Below are positions 45,956-56,783 of a DNA stretch of 64,000 nt, piece by piece. The notes beneath the pieces are model-generated. The model made no database searches and was not told the origin of the DNA. It saw only the letters and a list, made by a program, of their open reading frames with translations. Where the stretch lies: NCBI RefSeq assembly GCF_008930665.1, contig NZ_PQMG01000003.1, positions 124,001 to 188,000 of the forward strand. Reading direction: 5' to 3'. The stretch's first letter is position 1; each line of letters starts with the position of its first letter. A program made the translations under genes and the position numbers. The stretch comes from Corynebacterium sp. 74A (GTDB lineage Bacteria > Actinomycetota > Actinomycetes > Mycobacteriales > Mycobacteriaceae).

Positions 45956-46624
45956 CTACTTTCGCTGCGGCGTGTCCACCCACATGGTGCCGTCCCGCTG
46001 GGCCTCCACCGTGCCGCCGGTGAGCTGGGCGATCAGTGTCTGGGCGCGCTCCTCGTCCGCCGGGTCGAGCGCAAGGCTCAACGCCACCCCTTGGGCGGTG
46101 TATTCCGGATCGAGCACCGTCAGCTCGAAGCCATGCGGATAGCGCAGCTCTGCCTCTATTTTTCCGGCGGTGGCGTGATCGAGCTCCAGTCGCAGCAGCA
46201 GCCGTTCCGCCCTTTCGACCACGTGGACGTTCTCCATGGCGCAGTGCACCGCCTGCCCATAGGCGCGCACCAGCCCGCCGGTGCCCAGTTTTATTCCACC
46301 GAAGTAGCGCACCACCACGGCCACAACCTTCTGCAGTCCGGAGCCGCGCAGCACATCGAGCATGGGCATTCCGGCGGTGCCGGACGGCTCGCCATCATCG
46401 CTGGACCGCTCCACCGGCTGAGCACCGTCCACGTGGAGGATAAAGGCGTGGCAATGATGTCGGGCATCCGGGTAGTCGGAGACGCAGCGCGCGATAAAGG
46501 CGCGGGCGTCCTCTTCGCTGTCGGCGCGGGCGATCAATCCGATAAAACGGGAGCGCTTTTCTTCAAATTCTGCCTCTGCGGGCGCCTCGATGCTCTCTGC
46601 TGGCAGCTGGTACATAGGTGACAT
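45956..46624 (-). CDS. YigZ/IMPACT family protein
   Basis: Protein of 222 residues. The IMPACT domain is in the N-terminal 130 residues, with the conserved EKRSRFIGLIARADSEEDA, DARHHCHAFIL, SDDGEPSGTAGMPML and VVRYFGGIKLGTGGLVRAY motifs. The C-terminal DUF1949-like domain follows. Family members bind translation factors or nucleic acid; the bacterial function is unclear. ATG 46615 is an alternative start, removing three residues. Confidence 0.92.
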   Translation of the reverse strand: MSPMYQLPAESIEAPAEAEFEEKRSRFIGLIARADSEEDARAFIARCVSDYPDARHHCHAFILHVDGAQPVERSSDDGEPSGTAGMPMLDVLRGSGLQKVVAVVVRYFGGIKLGTGGLVRAYGQAVHCAMENVHVVERAERLLLRLELDHATAGKIEAELRYPHGFELTVLDPEYTAQGVALSLALDPADEERAQTLIAQLTGGTVEAQRDGTMWVDTPQRK

Positions 46625-46707
46625 TCTTGCATTAGTCCGCGCGCTCGACCGCATTGTCCCGCCCCGATGTGCTCGCTCGGTGCGGCGGTGCTGGCCGGCG
46701 TGGTTGC

Positions 46708-46713
46708 TACAGT
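46708..46713 (+). promoter_or_regulatory. -10 box of treZ (leaderless)
   Basis: TACAGT ends 8 nt before the ATG of treZ. The run from the box to the start is nearly the same as that before pyk. Confidence 0.6.
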
Positions 46714-46721
46714 GGACAAGC

Positions 46722-48494
46722 ATGAAAACTTTTAGCGTATGGGCCCCGTATGCACGTGCCGTGTCGTTGCTTGTCCACCCCGGTGGAGATTCCTCCCAGG
46801 AGCGCATTATCGAGCTGCACCGCGATCCCCATCGCAGAGACGTCTACACCACCTCGGATATCAGCCCCAGCCCGGGCGATCGTTATGGGTTCATCCTCAC
46901 CACAGACAATGAGGAGGCCGAGGGTGGCGTCGATAAGCTCGGGCCCCTGCCCGATCCCCGCTCTCACGCGCAACCGGATGGGGTGCATGGCCTCAGCGCC
47001 GTCGTGGATCACGATTATCCCTGGGAGGACCAGGCGTGGACCGGCCGCAGCCTTCCCGGCCAGGTGCTCTACGAGCTGCATGTGGGCACCTTTAGCCCCG
47101 AGGGCACCTTCAATGGAGTGATCGACAAGCTCGATCACCTTGTTGATCTCGGTGTCACGGCGATTGAGCTGATGCCCGTACAACCCTTCGGCGGCAATCG
47201 CAACTGGGGCTATGATGGCGTATCGCTGCACGCGGTCCACGCCGGCTATGGCGGACCCGATGGGCTGAAGGCGCTTGTCGACGCCGCCCACCGCCGCGGC
47301 ATCGCCGTGGTGCTGGACTGCGTGTACAACCACTTTGGCCCGGAAGGCAACTATGTGGGCGCCTTTGGGCCCTACACCTCGGGAGGCTCCACCGGCTGGG
47401 GCGAGGTGGTCAACCTCAACGGGGAAGATTCCGATGAAGTACGGCGTTACGTCCTCGACGCCATCGAACAATGGCTGCACGACTATCACATCGACGGGGT
47501 GCGCCTAGACGCGGTGCAGGCCCTCGACGATCCGGGCGCGGTACCGATTTTGGAGGAGATCTCCGAAGTGGCCCGCCGCGTCGAGGCAGAGACCGGAATC
47601 TCGCGGTTCATGATCGCCGAATCCGATCAAAATGACCCCCGACTTGTCACCGCGAAAGAGGCGGGCGGCTATGGCCTCGATGCACAGTGGATCGACGATA
47701 TCCACCACGCCCTCCACTCCCTCGTCAGCGGCGAGCAGCACACCTACTACACAGACTTTGGCGATACGGCCACCCTGGCGAATGCGCTGGAGGAAGTATT
47801 CGTGCACACCCGCTGGCACTCCACGTTCCGCCGGAAGCGCCACGGCCGCCGCCTCCACACCGATGTGATTCCCGCCAGCCGCTTTGTCACCTACACCACC
47901 ACCCACGACCAAGTGGGCAACCGCTGCCAGGGCGATCGCCCCAGCCAGAACCTCACCCCTACCCAGCAGGTGCTCAAGGCCGCCACGATCTACCTCTCCC
48001 CCTATACCCCGATGCTCTTTCAGGGCGAGGAATTCGGCGCCACCACGCCCTTCCAGTTCTTCGTCTCGCACGGCGATGAGAAGCTGCTGCGCCTGACCGC
48101 GGAGGGCCGTTTGCGTGAGTTCGCCAGCGCCGGCTGGGACCCAGAAGACGTGCCCAACCCAGCTGAGGAGGACACCTTCCTGCGCTCCAAGCTGAACTGG
48201 GACTTCGATGCCACCCAACACCGCATCATGGAGGCCTATCGCACACTGCTGCAGCTCCGCCGCAGCTGCGGCCTAGCCGATCCGTGGCTCGAGCACATGG
48301 ACGTCAGCTGCGATGAGCAGTGGGTGGCCATGGACCGCGGCGAGTACGTATTTGTGGGCAACTACTCCGAACGTGAAGCCCGCGTCCCCTTCGGCGGCAC
48401 CCTCGTCTACTCCTTCACCTCCCCCGAGGTGGGCGAGACCCACACCACGCTCGGCCCCTGGGAGTTCGCGCTCCTCAAGGCGGATAAGAGCTAG
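46722..48494 (+). CDS. treZ: Maltooligosyl trehalose trehalohydrolase
   Basis: GH13 enzyme of 590 residues that frees trehalose from the maltooligosyl trehalose made by TreY. An N-terminal immunoglobulin-like domain (1-100) is followed by the barrel with GGNRNWGYDGVSLHAVHAGYG, nucleophile Asp263 in DGVRLDAVQAL and acid Glu300 in MIAESDQND. ATG 46722 sits directly behind the -10 box. It contains an extended copy of the dispersed motif at 46921-46938. Confidence 0.95.
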   Translation: MKTFSVWAPYARAVSLLVHPGGDSSQERIIELHRDPHRRDVYTTSDISPSPGDRYGFILTTDNEEAEGGVDKLGPLPDPRSHAQPDGVHGLSAVVDHDYPWEDQAWTGRSLPGQVLYELHVGTFSPEGTFNGVIDKLDHLVDLGVTAIELMPVQPFGGNRNWGYDGVSLHAVHAGYGGPDGLKALVDAAHRRGIAVVLDCVYNHFGPEGNYVGAFGPYTSGGSTGWGEVVNLNGEDSDEVRRYVLDAIEQWLHDYHIDGVRLDAVQALDDPGAVPILEEISEVARRVEAETGISRFMIAESDQNDPRLVTAKEAGGYGLDAQWIDDIHHALHSLVSGEQHTYYTDFGDTATLANALEEVFVHTRWHSTFRRKRHGRRLHTDVIPASRFVTYTTTHDQVGNRCQGDRPSQNLTPTQQVLKAATIYLSPYTPMLFQGEEFGATTPFQFFVSHGDEKLLRLTAEGRLREFASAGWDPEDVPNPAEEDTFLRSKLNWDFDATQHRIMEAYRTLLQLRRSCGLADPWLEHMDVSCDEQWVAMDRGEYVFVGNYSEREARVPFGGTLVYSFTSPEVGETHTTLGPWEFALLKADKS

Positions 48495-48519
48495 GACGCA
48501 GCCGGTAGCACTACGCATA

Positions 48520-48569
48520 AACGCCACCTCTCCCCGTACCGAGGGCACGATCCGGGAGCAGGTGGCGTT
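48520..48569. terminator. Terminator between treZ and ilvA
   Basis: AACGCCACCT (48520-48529) pairs with AGGTGGCGTT (48560-48569), and CTCCC pairs with GGGAG inside. Convergent genes treZ (+) and ilvA (-) lie on either side. Confidence 0.75.
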
Positions 48570-48600
48570 GTTATGGGCTAGGCCGGCAGCGTCCTCAGAA

Positions 48601-49926
48601 CTACACCAGGAACTGGTATTCCGGCGAATCTGGGGTGAGCATGGTGCACTTCATCCGAGAGCCGTCCATGCGCTCTAGAAGAGGATCGAGATCGCGGGCG
48701 CGAGAGAGCTGCAACCCCACCAGCGCGGTGCCGGTTTCTCGGTTATTGCGCTTGAGGTACTCGAATCGGGTGATGTCATCATCCGGGCCGAGAATATCGG
48801 TGACAAAGCTCCGCAACTGGCCGGGCTCTTGGGGAAAATCAACCAAAAAGTAGTGCTTGAGGCCGCGGTGCACCAAAGAGCGCTCCACGATCTCGCTATA
48901 GCGCAACACATCGTTGTTGCCGCCAGAGATGATGCACACCACGATCTCGCCTGGCTTGAGGGCGACGTCGAAAAGCCCCGTCACAGACAAAGCACCGGCG
49001 GGCTCGGCGATGATCCCCTCGTTTTGGTACAGCCCCAGCATCTGGGTGCACACCGCGCCCTCGTTGGCGGAGATCATGTGCACGCGCGAGCGGTTGCGAT
49101 CAATGATGCGATAGTTGAGATCGCCCACGCGCTTGACGGCCGCACCGTCGATAAACGGATCGACACTAGGAAGCGTAGTGGGCCCCTTATTCTCGAGGGC
49201 GGCCTGCATCGAGGCGCCCGTCTCCGGTTCCACACCAACGATGGCGGTGGTGGGCGCCATATCGGCCAGATAGCTGACCACCCCGGCCAGCAGGCCGCCG
49301 CCGCCCACAGGCACCACGACGGTGTCTGCCGATTTCCCCATGGCAGTGAGCTGGGCGAGAATCTCGGCGGCCACGGTGCCCTGGCCGATGATGGTGTCGC
49401 GGGCGTCGAAGGGCTCCACGATGGTGGCGCCGGTCTCCTGGGCATCGGCCTTCGCCGCCGCCGAGGCAGCGTCATAGGTATCGCCAATCTGGATGACCTC
49501 GACGAAATCGCCGCCGTGCACGCGGATGCGCTTGAGCTTCTGCTTCGGGGTTTGCTCCGGCACATAGATACGGCCGGTGATACCGAGGGTGCGGCACGCA
49601 TAGGCCACGCCTTGGGCGTGATTGCCGGCGGAGGCGGCCACGATCCCGGCGGCACGATGCTTGTCATCGAGCTGCGAGATGTTGTTATAGGCGCCGCGGA
49701 TCTTATAGGAGCGCACGTCTTGGAGATCTTCGCGCTTCAGGTACACCTCCGCGCCGGTGAGCTCGGACATACGGGGGCTGTACTGCAGCGGGGAGGGACC
49801 CAACACGGTGGAAATTCGTGCCTGCGCCATTTGAATATCGGACGCGTGAATCTCCAGGGATGCAAGATCGTGCGTCGCGGTGTCAAGTGGCGTGGGCGCG
49901 TCAGTCGCGCTGTGGTGATCCGTCAT
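48601..49926 (-). CDS. ilvA: Threonine dehydratase (biosynthetic)
   Basis: PLP enzyme of 441 residues that turns threonine into 2-oxobutanoate, the first step of isoleucine synthesis. The PLP Lys75 is in SYKIRGAYNN, the phosphate-binding loop is VGGGGLLAGV, and the C-terminus has one ACT-like regulatory domain (HYFLVDFPQEPGQL), the shorter corynebacterial form. A TAGAAT -10 box ends 8 nt before the ATG, so the mRNA is leaderless. Confidence 0.96.
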   Translation of the reverse strand: MTDHHSATDAPTPLDTATHDLASLEIHASDIQMAQARISTVLGPSPLQYSPRMSELTGAEVYLKREDLQDVRSYKIRGAYNNISQLDDKHRAAGIVAASAGNHAQGVAYACRTLGITGRIYVPEQTPKQKLKRIRVHGGDFVEVIQIGDTYDAASAAAKADAQETGATIVEPFDARDTIIGQGTVAAEILAQLTAMGKSADTVVVPVGGGGLLAGVVSYLADMAPTTAIVGVEPETGASMQAALENKGPTTLPSVDPFIDGAAVKRVGDLNYRIIDRNRSRVHMISANEGAVCTQMLGLYQNEGIIAEPAGALSVTGLFDVALKPGEIVVCIISGGNNDVLRYSEIVERSLVHRGLKHYFLVDFPQEPGQLRSFVTDILGPDDDITRFEYLKRNNRETGTALVGLQLSRARDLDPLLERMDGSRMKCTMLTPDSPEYQFLV

Positions 49927-49934
49927 GCAGCAAG

Positions 49935-49940
49935 ATTCTA
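49935..49940 (-). promoter_or_regulatory. -10 box of ilvA (leaderless)
   Basis: TAGAAT on the minus strand, 8 nt before the ilvA ATG. Confidence 0.65.
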
Positions 49941-49985
49941 GCGCCTCGCGCTATCGCCCATGTGCTCCCCTCCCCTAGAGCGCAG

Positions 49986-50044
49986 AAAACGCCACCCTTC
50001 AGGGCCATCGCAGACGCGAGCGCGATGGTGGCCGGAGGGTGGCG
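49986..50044 (-). terminator. Terminator of dnaE
   Basis: On the minus strand CGCCACCCT (50044-50036) pairs with AGGGTGGCG (49998-49990), with a further CCATCGC/GCGATGG pairing inside, followed by TTTT (49989-49986). The 5' arm is part of a dispersed motif copy (50024-50053). Confidence 0.8.
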
Positions 50045-50053
50045 TCGATAAGC
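50024..50053 (-). repeat. Dispersed motif, extended copy in the dnaE terminator
   Basis: Reads GCTTATCGACG on the minus strand; 29 of 30 bases equal the copy at 27017-27046. Confidence 0.85.
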
Positions 50054-50065
50054 GACATAGGGGCG

Positions 50066-53000
50066 CTAGGCCAGAATGCCAGGCCCCATCTCTGCCTTGA
50101 GATCACCCATCAAGCTGGGAGTACGGTTCACGCGCAAGTGATCGCCGAGCACCATCATCGTGGTTTCCTCGCCGCACTCGAGCGTGAGATACACATCGGA
50201 TTCGCCCTTATTAGCCTGCAGCACACCCTTCAAACGGGAAATATTTGCAATCGTGCACTGATCGGCGCGCATGCGCAGCCGCAACGGAATACCATTGCCA
50301 CTTCCCGCAAGATCGGGCTGTTTCATGTCATCGCAGAAGATCGATTGGCGCTCATCCTTTTCGGAAATGTGCGCCTTCACCAACACGATGCTGTCCTCGG
50401 CGATCATGCCGCTCACCAAGGCGTAGACCTTGTTAAACACCAGCACCTCGAGCTGGGCGCCAATGTGATCCTCGATCGTGATAATCACCCAGGGCGAGCC
50501 ATCGCGCTTCGAGAAGCGACGGTCCACCTTGGAGATAATGCCGCCGATGGTCACCTCTTGTCCATGGCGCACATTGCGCTCCAAGATGTCGGTAAATGCC
50601 GTATCGGTTTGCAGCGCCAGCGCGTCCTCGAAACCGTCCAGCGGGTGGCCGGAGACATACAGGCCGAGCATTTCCCTTTCGAGGGCGAGCTGCTGCTTTT
50701 TATCCCAATTCTGGTCCGGCACATCGATCTCGAAGATCGTGGTGTCCTCGGCGCCATCGCCCAGGCTGGCGAAGAGATCGAACTGGCCCTTGGCCACCGC
50801 CTTCTTGGTGGAGGAGACACCATCGACTGCTTCTTCGTGAATCAGCATCAGGCCTTTACGGGGATGGCCCAAGGAGTCGAAAGCGCCCGCCTTGATCAGC
50901 GACTCGGTCACGCGCTTGGTGCACGCCACGGTGTCGATTTTGTCCAAATAATCGGAAAAGGAGGTGAAACTTCCCTTTTCTTCACGCGCGGCAATGATGG
51001 AATCCACCACTTCCTCGCCCACATTGCGCACCGCACCCAGGCCGAAGCGAATGTCCTTGTCCACCGATTGGAAGGTCAGCTTGGAATCGTTCACATCCGG
51101 CGGGAACACGTGAATACCAAGGTGGCGGCAATCGGCCAAGTACACGGCCGACTTGTCCTTGTTATCCGAGACCGAGGTGAGCAGCGCCGCCATGTACTCA
51201 GAGGTGTAGTTCGCCTTGAGATAGCCCGTCCAAAACGAAACGAGGCCATAGCCCGCGGCGTGCGACTTATTGAACGCATAGGAGGCGAAGGGCTCGATGG
51301 TATCCCACAGCGCCTTGATGGCCTCCGAGGAATAGCCGTTTTCCTTCATTCCCTTCTCGAAGGTGATGAACTCCTTCGCCAGCACCTCGGGCTTCTTCTT
51401 ACCCATGGCTTTACGGAAACTATCCGCTTGGCCCGCCGAGTAATTGGCCACCTTCTGCGAGATACGCATGATCTGCTCTTGGTAGACGATCAGACCATAG
51501 GTGTCTGCGAGAATTTCCTTCAGCGGCTCGTCCAGCTCGGGGTGGATCGGCTCGATGGGTTTGCGCCCATTCTTACGATCCGCGTAGGCCAAGTGCGCGC
51601 CCACACCCATTGGTCCTGGGCGATAGAGCGCGAGCGCCGCCACGATATCGTCGAAGTTTGTTGGTTTCATGCGCTTGAGTAGCTCGCGCATACCGGAGGA
51701 GTCCAGCTGGAACACGCCGAGAGTATCGCCGCGGGAGAGCAGCTCATAGGTCGGCTCGTCCTCGGTGCTGAGATTTTCCAAATCCAGCTCTTCGCCGCGG
51801 TTTTCCTTGATGTTTTCTAGGGCGTCACCGATGACGGTGAGGTTGCGCAGCCCCAGAAAGTCCATTTTCAGCAAACCGATAGCTTCGCAGGCAGGATAAT
51901 CCCAGCCAGTGATGATGGCGCCGTCGGAACGCTTCCACATCGGAATGTGGTCCATCAACGGCACCGAGGCCATGATCACCGCACAGGCGTGTACGCCCGC
52001 TTGTCGCACCACGCCCTCGAGGCCGCGGGCGGTCTCATAGATCTGCTTCACATCCGGATCGGACTCAATGAGTGAGCGCACCTCCCCGGCTTCCTCGTAG
52101 CGCTCGTGCTCGGGGTCGGTGATACCGGCCAAGGGAATATCCTTCGCCATGATCGCCGGCGGCAGGGCCTTCGTGATGCGGTCCGCGATCTGATAACCGG
52201 GCTGGCCAAACTGCACGCGCGCCGAGTCCTTCAGCGCCTGCTTGGTTTTCACCGTGCCGAAGGTAATCACCTGCGCCACTTTGTCCTCACCCCAGCGATC
52301 GGCGGCATAGCGCACCATTTCGCCGCGGCGGCGATCGTCGAAGTCGATATCGATATCGGGTGCGGAGGGACGCTCTGGGTTGAGGAAGCGCTCGAACAGC
52401 AGATCGTGCTCGATCGGGTCAATATTGGTGATCGTCAGCGCATAGGCCACCAAGGAGCCTGCGGCCGAACCACGGCCCGGCCCCACGCGGATACCAACAG
52501 AGCGGGCGTGCTTGATCAGCTCCGCCACGATGAGGAAGTAGGAGGGATAGCCCTTCATGTCGATCACTTCGACCTCGTATTGGGCGCGGTCGATATAGTC
52601 CTGCGGCACCTCTCCATCGGGGAAACGGTTACGCAGGCCCTCAAGCACCTCGTGCTGCAGCCACGACGTCGGAGTTTCGCCCTCCGGCACATCGGCGATC
52701 GGCATGCGATCGTGCGGATGCGGCTCCCAGATTTCGCTGTAGTCTTCCACGCGCTCCGCGATCCACAGCGTATTATCGCAGGCCTTGGGCACCAGAGTGT
52801 CCCAGGTATCGCGCATCTGATCGGCGCTTTTGATGTAGTAGCCGGTGCCGCCGAATTTGAAGCGATCTTCATCGTGCAGGGTCTTGCCGGTCTGCACGCA
52901 CAGCATCGCCTCGTGGGCCTTCGCCTGAGATTCGAGCACATAGTGGCAGTCATTGGTCACCAGCGGCGGCAGCTGTAGCTTCTGCCCGATTTCGAGCAGT

Positions 53001-53611
53001 TCCCGTCGGACCCGCTTTTCGATATCGAGCCCGTGGTCCATGAGCTCGAGGAAGAAATTGTCTTTGCCATAAATGTCTTGCCACATGGCGGCCGCCTCGA
53101 GGGCTTGATCGAACTGCCCGAGACGCAAACGGGTTTGCACGTCTCCGGAGGGGCAGCCGGTGGTGGCGATAATGCCCTCGGCGCGCTCGGCGATCAGATC
53201 GGCGTCCATGCGCGGCCACTTACCCAATTGGCCCTCATAGGAGGCCATCGAGGAGAGGTAGAAGAGATTCTTCAACCCAGTGGCGTTTTCCGCGATCATC
53301 GTTTGGTGCAAATACGCGCCCGAGGCAGAGACGTCATCCGACTTTTGGTGCGGCTCGCCCCACCGGATGCGCTGTTTATTAAAGCGCGATTCCGGGGCCA
53401 AATAGGCTTCCACGCCGATGATCGGCTTGATGCCCATATCGGTCATCTTGCGATAAAACGCATCAGAGCCGTACATGTTGCCGTGATCGGTCATGCCCAC
53501 GGCCGGCATGCCCTGACGCTTGACTTCCTCAGCGAGCAGGTCGATCTTGGCCATGCCGTCCAGCATGGAAAACTCTGTGTGATTATGCAGATGAACGAAG
53601 GATGAGCCCAT
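50066..53611 (-). CDS. dnaE: DNA polymerase III alpha subunit (replicative)
   Basis: Main replicative polymerase, 1181 residues, the usual DnaE1 size. The PHP domain opens with [15 protein letters not shown] and keeps the His/Asp metal residues expected of an actinobacterial proofreading PHP exonuclease. The catalytic Asp residues are in [16 protein letters not shown] (about residue 415), the finger region contains [20 protein letters not shown], and the OB fold follows near residue 1000. A TAGAAT -10 box ends 9 nt before the ATG. It is not in an operon. Confidence 0.97.
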   Translation of the reverse strand: MGSSFVHLHNHTEFSMLDGMAKIDLLAEEVKRQGMPAVGMTDHGNMYGSDAFYRKMTDMGIKPIIGVEAYLAPESRFNKQRIRWGEPHQKSDDVSASGAYLHQTMIAENATGLKNLFYLSSMASYEGQLGKWPRMDADLIAERAEGIIATTGCPSGDVQTRLRLGQFDQALEAAAMWQDIYGKDNFFLELMDHGLDIEKRVRRELLEIGQKLQLPPLVTNDCHYVLESQAKAHEAMLCVQTGKTLHDEDRFKFGGTGYYIKSADQMRDTWDTLVPKACDNTLWIAERVEDYSEIWEPHPHDRMPIADVPEGETPTSWLQHEVLEGLRNRFPDGEVPQDYIDRAQYEVEVIDMKGYPSYFLIVAELIKHARSVGIRVGPGRGSAAGSLVAYALTITNIDPIEHDLLFERFLNPERPSAPDIDIDFDDRRRGEMVRYAADRWGEDKVAQVITFGTVKTKQALKDSARVQFGQPGYQIADRITKALPPAIMAKDIPLAGITDPEHERYEEAGEVRSLIESDPDVKQIYETARGLEGVVRQAGVHACAVIMASVPLMDHIPMWKRSDGAIITGWDYPACEAIGLLKMDFLGLRNLTVIGDALENIKENRGEELDLENLSTEDEPTYELLSRGDTLGVFQLDSSGMRELLKRMKPTNFDDIVAALALYRPGPMGVGAHLAYADRKNGRKPIEPIHPELDEPLKEILADTYGLIVYQEQIMRISQKVANYSAGQADSFRKAMGKKKPEVLAKEFITFEKGMKENGYSSEAIKALWDTIEPFASYAFNKSHAAGYGLVSFWTGYLKANYTSEYMAALLTSVSDNKDKSAVYLADCRHLGIHVFPPDVNDSKLTFQSVDKDIRFGLGAVRNVGEEVVDSIIAAREEKGSFTSFSDYLDKIDTVACTKRVTESLIKAGAFDSLGHPRKGLMLIHEEAVDGVSSTKKAVAKGQFDLFASLGDGAEDTTIFEIDVPDQNWDKKQQLALEREMLGLYVSGHPLDGFEDALALQTDTAFTDILERNVRHGQEVTIGGIISKVDRRFSKRDGSPWVIITIEDHIGAQLEVLVFNKVYALVSGMIAEDSIVLVKAHISEKDERQSIFCDDMKQPDLAGSGNGIPLRLRMRADQCTIANISRLKGVLQANKGESDVYLTLECGEETTMMVLGDHLRVNRTPSLMGDLKAEMGPGILA

Positions 53612-53620
53612 AGTGTCACG

Positions 53621-53626
53621 ATTCTA
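53621..53626 (-). promoter_or_regulatory. -10 box of dnaE (leaderless)
   Basis: TAGAAT on the minus strand, 9 nt before the dnaE ATG. Confidence 0.6.
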
Positions 53627-53688
53627 ACTGCTTTCCGCTGCCGCCTCGAAGCCCCTCGTGGCGCGGCCCTTCTTCTTCCCCACTGCGC

Positions 53689-53699
53689 GCTTATCGACG
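53689..53699 (+). repeat. Dispersed motif copy between dnaE and rarD
   Basis: Exact 11-mer GCTTATCGACG in the divergent intergenic region, about 78 bases before dnaE and 53 before the rarD-like start. Confidence 0.8.
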
Positions 53700-53751
53700 C
53701 TGCCCCACAGCAATGAAACCCGCCCCAGGCCGAGGGCCTAAGGTATCTACC

Positions 53752-54630
53752 ATGGTCTACGGCGTTCTTGCTTATTTGCTGTGGGGACTTTTTCCCGCCT
53801 ATTTTCCTCTGCTCGACCCCGCGAGCCCCTTCGAAATCCTGGCGCACCGCATCGTGTGGACCGCCGTAGTGATGGTAATCGTTATCAATATCACAGGGGC
53901 GTGGAAAGAGCTCTGGCGTGCCAGCAGCCGCACCTGGATGACTGTGGCCGCCGCCGCGGTGGTGATCGCGATCAACTGGCTCGTCTACGTTATTGCGGTG
54001 ACCACCGACCATGTCGCCGAGGCCGCACTGGGATACTTCATCAATCCCCTCGTGGCCGTGGTGCTCGGATTGGTGTTTTTACGCGAAAAACTGCGCCCGC
54101 TACAGACGGTCTCGGTGGTAATCGCCAGCATCGCGGTCGCGCTACTGCTGCTCTTTAGCTCCACCCCACCACTCATCGGCCTCACCCTGGCGTTTAGTTT
54201 CGCAATCTACGGTCTGCTCAAAAAGCGGGTGCCGCTACGCCCAAGCGCCTCGCTCGCGGCCGAAACTATCGTGCTGCTGCCCTTCGCCCTGCTCTATCTC
54301 CTCTGGCTTGAGGCCAGCGGTGAGGGCACATTCCTCTCCACTGGGATCGGGCACATGGGGCTGCTCGCGTCTTCCGGCGCGGTCACGGCGCTGCCGCTTT
54401 TGCTTTTCGGCATGGCGGCACAGCGCATCCCGCTCTCCACGGTGGGCATGCTGCAATACATCACCCCCACCATTCAGATGCTCTGGGCGCTCTTTGTCAC
54501 CCACGAACACCTCGATCAGGTGCGCTGGATCGGTTTCATCATTATCTGGATCTCAGTCACGATCTTCATCGTCGATATCGCGGCGCACGGAGTACACCGC
54601 CGCTCCCAGAACCGACGCCAGAACTCCTAG
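53752..54630 (+). CDS. rarD: RarD/EamA-family transporter
   Basis: Membrane protein of 292 residues with ten predicted helices in two EamA halves. It begins YGVLAYLLWGLFPAYFPLL and contains ILAHRIVWTAVVMV and a later GAVTALPLLLFGMAAQRIP, matching the RarD (chloramphenicol-sensitivity protein) group. The substrate is unknown. I use ATG 53752; TAAGGT lies 7 nt before it, so the message may be leaderless. ATG 53713 is an alternative adding 13 residues. Confidence 0.85.
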   Translation: MVYGVLAYLLWGLFPAYFPLLDPASPFEILAHRIVWTAVVMVIVINITGAWKELWRASSRTWMTVAAAAVVIAINWLVYVIAVTTDHVAEAALGYFINPLVAVVLGLVFLREKLRPLQTVSVVIASIAVALLLLFSSTPPLIGLTLAFSFAIYGLLKKRVPLRPSASLAAETIVLLPFALLYLLWLEASGEGTFLSTGIGHMGLLASSGAVTALPLLLFGMAAQRIPLSTVGMLQYITPTIQMLWALFVTHEHLDQVRWIGFIIIWISVTIFIVDIAAHGVHRRSQNRRQNS

Positions 54631-54643
54631 CGCCCGGCCGGCT

Positions 54644-55282
54644 TTAGAGTGCCGGAGTCTGCTGTATCGTGGCCGGAGCCTGCTGCGCTGTTTCGAAATC
54701 GGCGCGGTGGACCGGCATGATCCCGAAACGCCCCCACGCGGCGTCATTAGGCAGCGCCTCCAGATAGGCGACGTCCTCATTCAAACTGAGTGTCTTGATG
54801 GTGCGGGTGGGAGCCCAAATCACCAGTCCTTCGATTGGCGTGGACTCGGCGTCGTCAAGCAAAAACTGGGCGGCCAGATCGTGCCGCAGCGCCGTGGCAA
54901 ATACCTCACGCCTATCTGCGGCGGCCGAAGGCTCCGGCACCACCACCGGCGAGGACATGTTGAGCACCACCGCCGAGACCCGAGGCACATCCAACTCATC
55001 GGCGATGCGCGCCGCCCGGGTCACCGACACGGGTGCGTCGAATGTCACCAACGCGAAGGCGGGCTCTGTACTGTCGAGCCCCGATACCGTCGCCGCGGCG
55101 CGCTCGGCATAGTGATCGATAGATTCGCCTGTCTCCCGCCCCAGCATGTCTCCATTCGAGCTCGGAGGGCGCTCGCCGGTGTAGACCCGGCCGGCCGTGA
55201 AGACCACGGCAATGGTCAATAGCGCCACGCCCACAGCAATGAGGACATACCGCAGCATCGAGGAGTGGTTCACATCAGACAT
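54644..55282 (-). CDS. Membrane-anchored protein of unknown function
   Basis: Protein of 212 residues with one N-terminal membrane helix (about 10-30), then an external domain with a repeated alpha/beta pattern: EPAFALVTFDAPVSVTRAARIADEL, later EGLVIWAPTRTIKTL. No Cys, no catalytic motif. It is tail-to-tail with rarD, with only 13 bases between, and comes after rluD on the same strand. No family is recognised; the envelope is the likely site of action. Confidence 0.65.
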   Translation of the reverse strand: MSDVNHSSMLRYVLIAVGVALLTIAVVFTAGRVYTGERPPSSNGDMLGRETGESIDHYAERAAATVSGLDSTEPAFALVTFDAPVSVTRAARIADELDVPRVSAVVLNMSSPVVVPEPSAAADRREVFATALRHDLAAQFLLDDAESTPIEGLVIWAPTRTIKTLSLNEDVAYLEALPNDAAWGRFGIMPVHRADFETAQQAPATIQQTPAL

Positions 55283-55306
55283 TGCGTACCCATCGTGGTG
55301 TATCGG

Positions 55307-56239
55307 CTAACTTTCCCGAAGAGTATCGAGCGCTCGCGCAAGATCCTCTGGGTAGTCGCTCGTAATCGTCATCTTTTTCCCCGTGGCAGGGTGATCAAAA
55401 GTCAATGACACCGCATGCAGCCACTGACGGTTGAGGCCGAGACGCTCCGCGAGCGCCGGATCCGAACCGTACATGGGATCGCCCACACAGGGATGGTGCA
55501 GGCTGGAAAAGTGCACGCGAATCTGGTGTGTGCGCCCCGTCTCTAAGTGAATATCGAGCAAGGATGCCTCGGCGAAGGCCTCAAGAGTCTCGTAGTGGGT
55601 GACACTCGGCTTGCCGTCGCGCGTCACCGCGAAGCGCCATCCCGCGGAGGGGTGGCGGCCAATGGGGGCATCGATCGTGCCCTCGAGCGGATCGGGGTGA
55701 CCCTGGATGAGAGCGTGATACGTCTTGGTCACCGTGCGCTCCCTGAAGGCGCGCTTGAGCACCGAGTAGGCGAGCTCGGATACGGCCACCACCATCACTC
55801 CCGAGGTTCCCACATCGAGCCGCTGCACGATGCCCTGGCGCTCCGGTGGCCCCGAGGTGGCGATGCTAAAGCCCGCGGCCTTCAGCCCGCCGACCACGGT
55901 GGGCCCCTCCCAACCGATCGTGGGATGCGCGGCCACGCCGACGGGCTTATTGATGGCAATGACGTGCTCGTCGGAGTACAGCACCTCCATGCCCTCGATC
56001 AATTCCTCTTTGGGAATGAGATCTTGGTTCGGCCCAGGCAGAGTGACTTCGAGCAGCGCGTCGACGGCGAGCCGATCAGATTTCCGCACCGGCTGACCGT
56101 CGATAAGCGCATCGCCCTTCGCAACAATATCCGCGGCCGCCGACCGTGAAATCCCCAATACCTTGGATAGGCCTTGGTCTACGCGCATTCCCGCCAAACC
56201 ATCCGGGACCAGCATGCGGCGAAACTGCTCAGAGCTCAT
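55307..56239 (-). CDS. rluD: Pseudouridine synthase, RluD type
   Basis: RNA pseudouridine synthase of 310 residues. An S4 domain (about 17-75) precedes the catalytic domain with the active-site Asp in [25 protein letters not shown] and [11 protein letters not shown] are family signatures. The target is probably 23S rRNA. The ATG overlaps the lspA stop by 4 bases, the common rluD-lspA pair. Confidence 0.93.
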   Translation of the reverse strand: MSSEQFRRMLVPDGLAGMRVDQGLSKVLGISRSAAADIVAKGDALIDGQPVRKSDRLAVDALLEVTLPGPNQDLIPKEELIEGMEVLYSDEHVIAINKPVGVAAHPTIGWEGPTVVGGLKAAGFSIATSGPPERQGIVQRLDVGTSGVMVVAVSELAYSVLKRAFRERTVTKTYHALIQGHPDPLEGTIDAPIGRHPSAGWRFAVTRDGKPSVTHYETLEAFAEASLLDIHLETGRTHQIRVHFSSLHHPCVGDPMYGSDPALAERLGLNRQWLHAVSLTFDHPATGKKMTITSDYPEDLARALDTLRES

Positions 56240-56727
56240 GCTTTCTCCTTCGTTGGCTCGGGTTCAAAAAACAGCGAAATTATCACCACGACAACCCCAA
56301 TGGTGATCGCGGAATCCGCCAAGTTAAATACGGCGAATCTGCCGATGGAGATGTAGTCCACGACATGGCCGACGAAAAAACCGGGGGCACGAAAGAGCCG
56401 ATCGATGAGGTTTCCCAGGGCCCCACCCGCGATGAGAGCGACTCCGATGATCTGGGGACGGCACACCATTGTGCGACCGAAGTAAAGCGCGCCGAGAACA
56501 AACACCAACTGCACCGTGGTGAACACCCAGGTGTGATCTTCTCCCATAGAAAATGCCGCACCGGAATTAAACACCAGCACCAGACGCGCCCAATCGCCGA
56601 TGACCGACACGGGATTGAGGGGGTCGATGGTGTGCAAAATGACTTGTTTGATCACCTGGTCCAGCACCGCGACCACAACGATGATCGGGACCAGCACTCT
56701 CAATGCGCTCCTCTTCTTTGTTTCCAC
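56236..56727 (-). CDS. lspA: Lipoprotein signal peptidase (signal peptidase II)
   Basis: Membrane aspartyl peptidase of 163 residues that removes signal peptides from diacylglyceryl-modified prolipoproteins. Four helices; catalytic Asp109 in [12 protein letters not shown] and Asp138 in [12 protein letters not shown] start at 56727. Acts after Lgt, encoded at 23002. Confidence 0.95.
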   Translation of the reverse strand: METKKRSALRVLVPIIVVVAVLDQVIKQVILHTIDPLNPVSVIGDWARLVLVFNSGAAFSMGEDHTWVFTTVQLVFVLGALYFGRTMVCRPQIIGVALIAGGALGNLIDRLFRAPGFFVGHVVDYISIGRFAVFNLADSAITIGVVVVIISLFFEPEPTKEKA

Positions 56728-56783
56728 GCCATCAATATTGCCTTACTCCCCGCGCAGAACAGAACTGCCGCGCCTTCCGCCGC

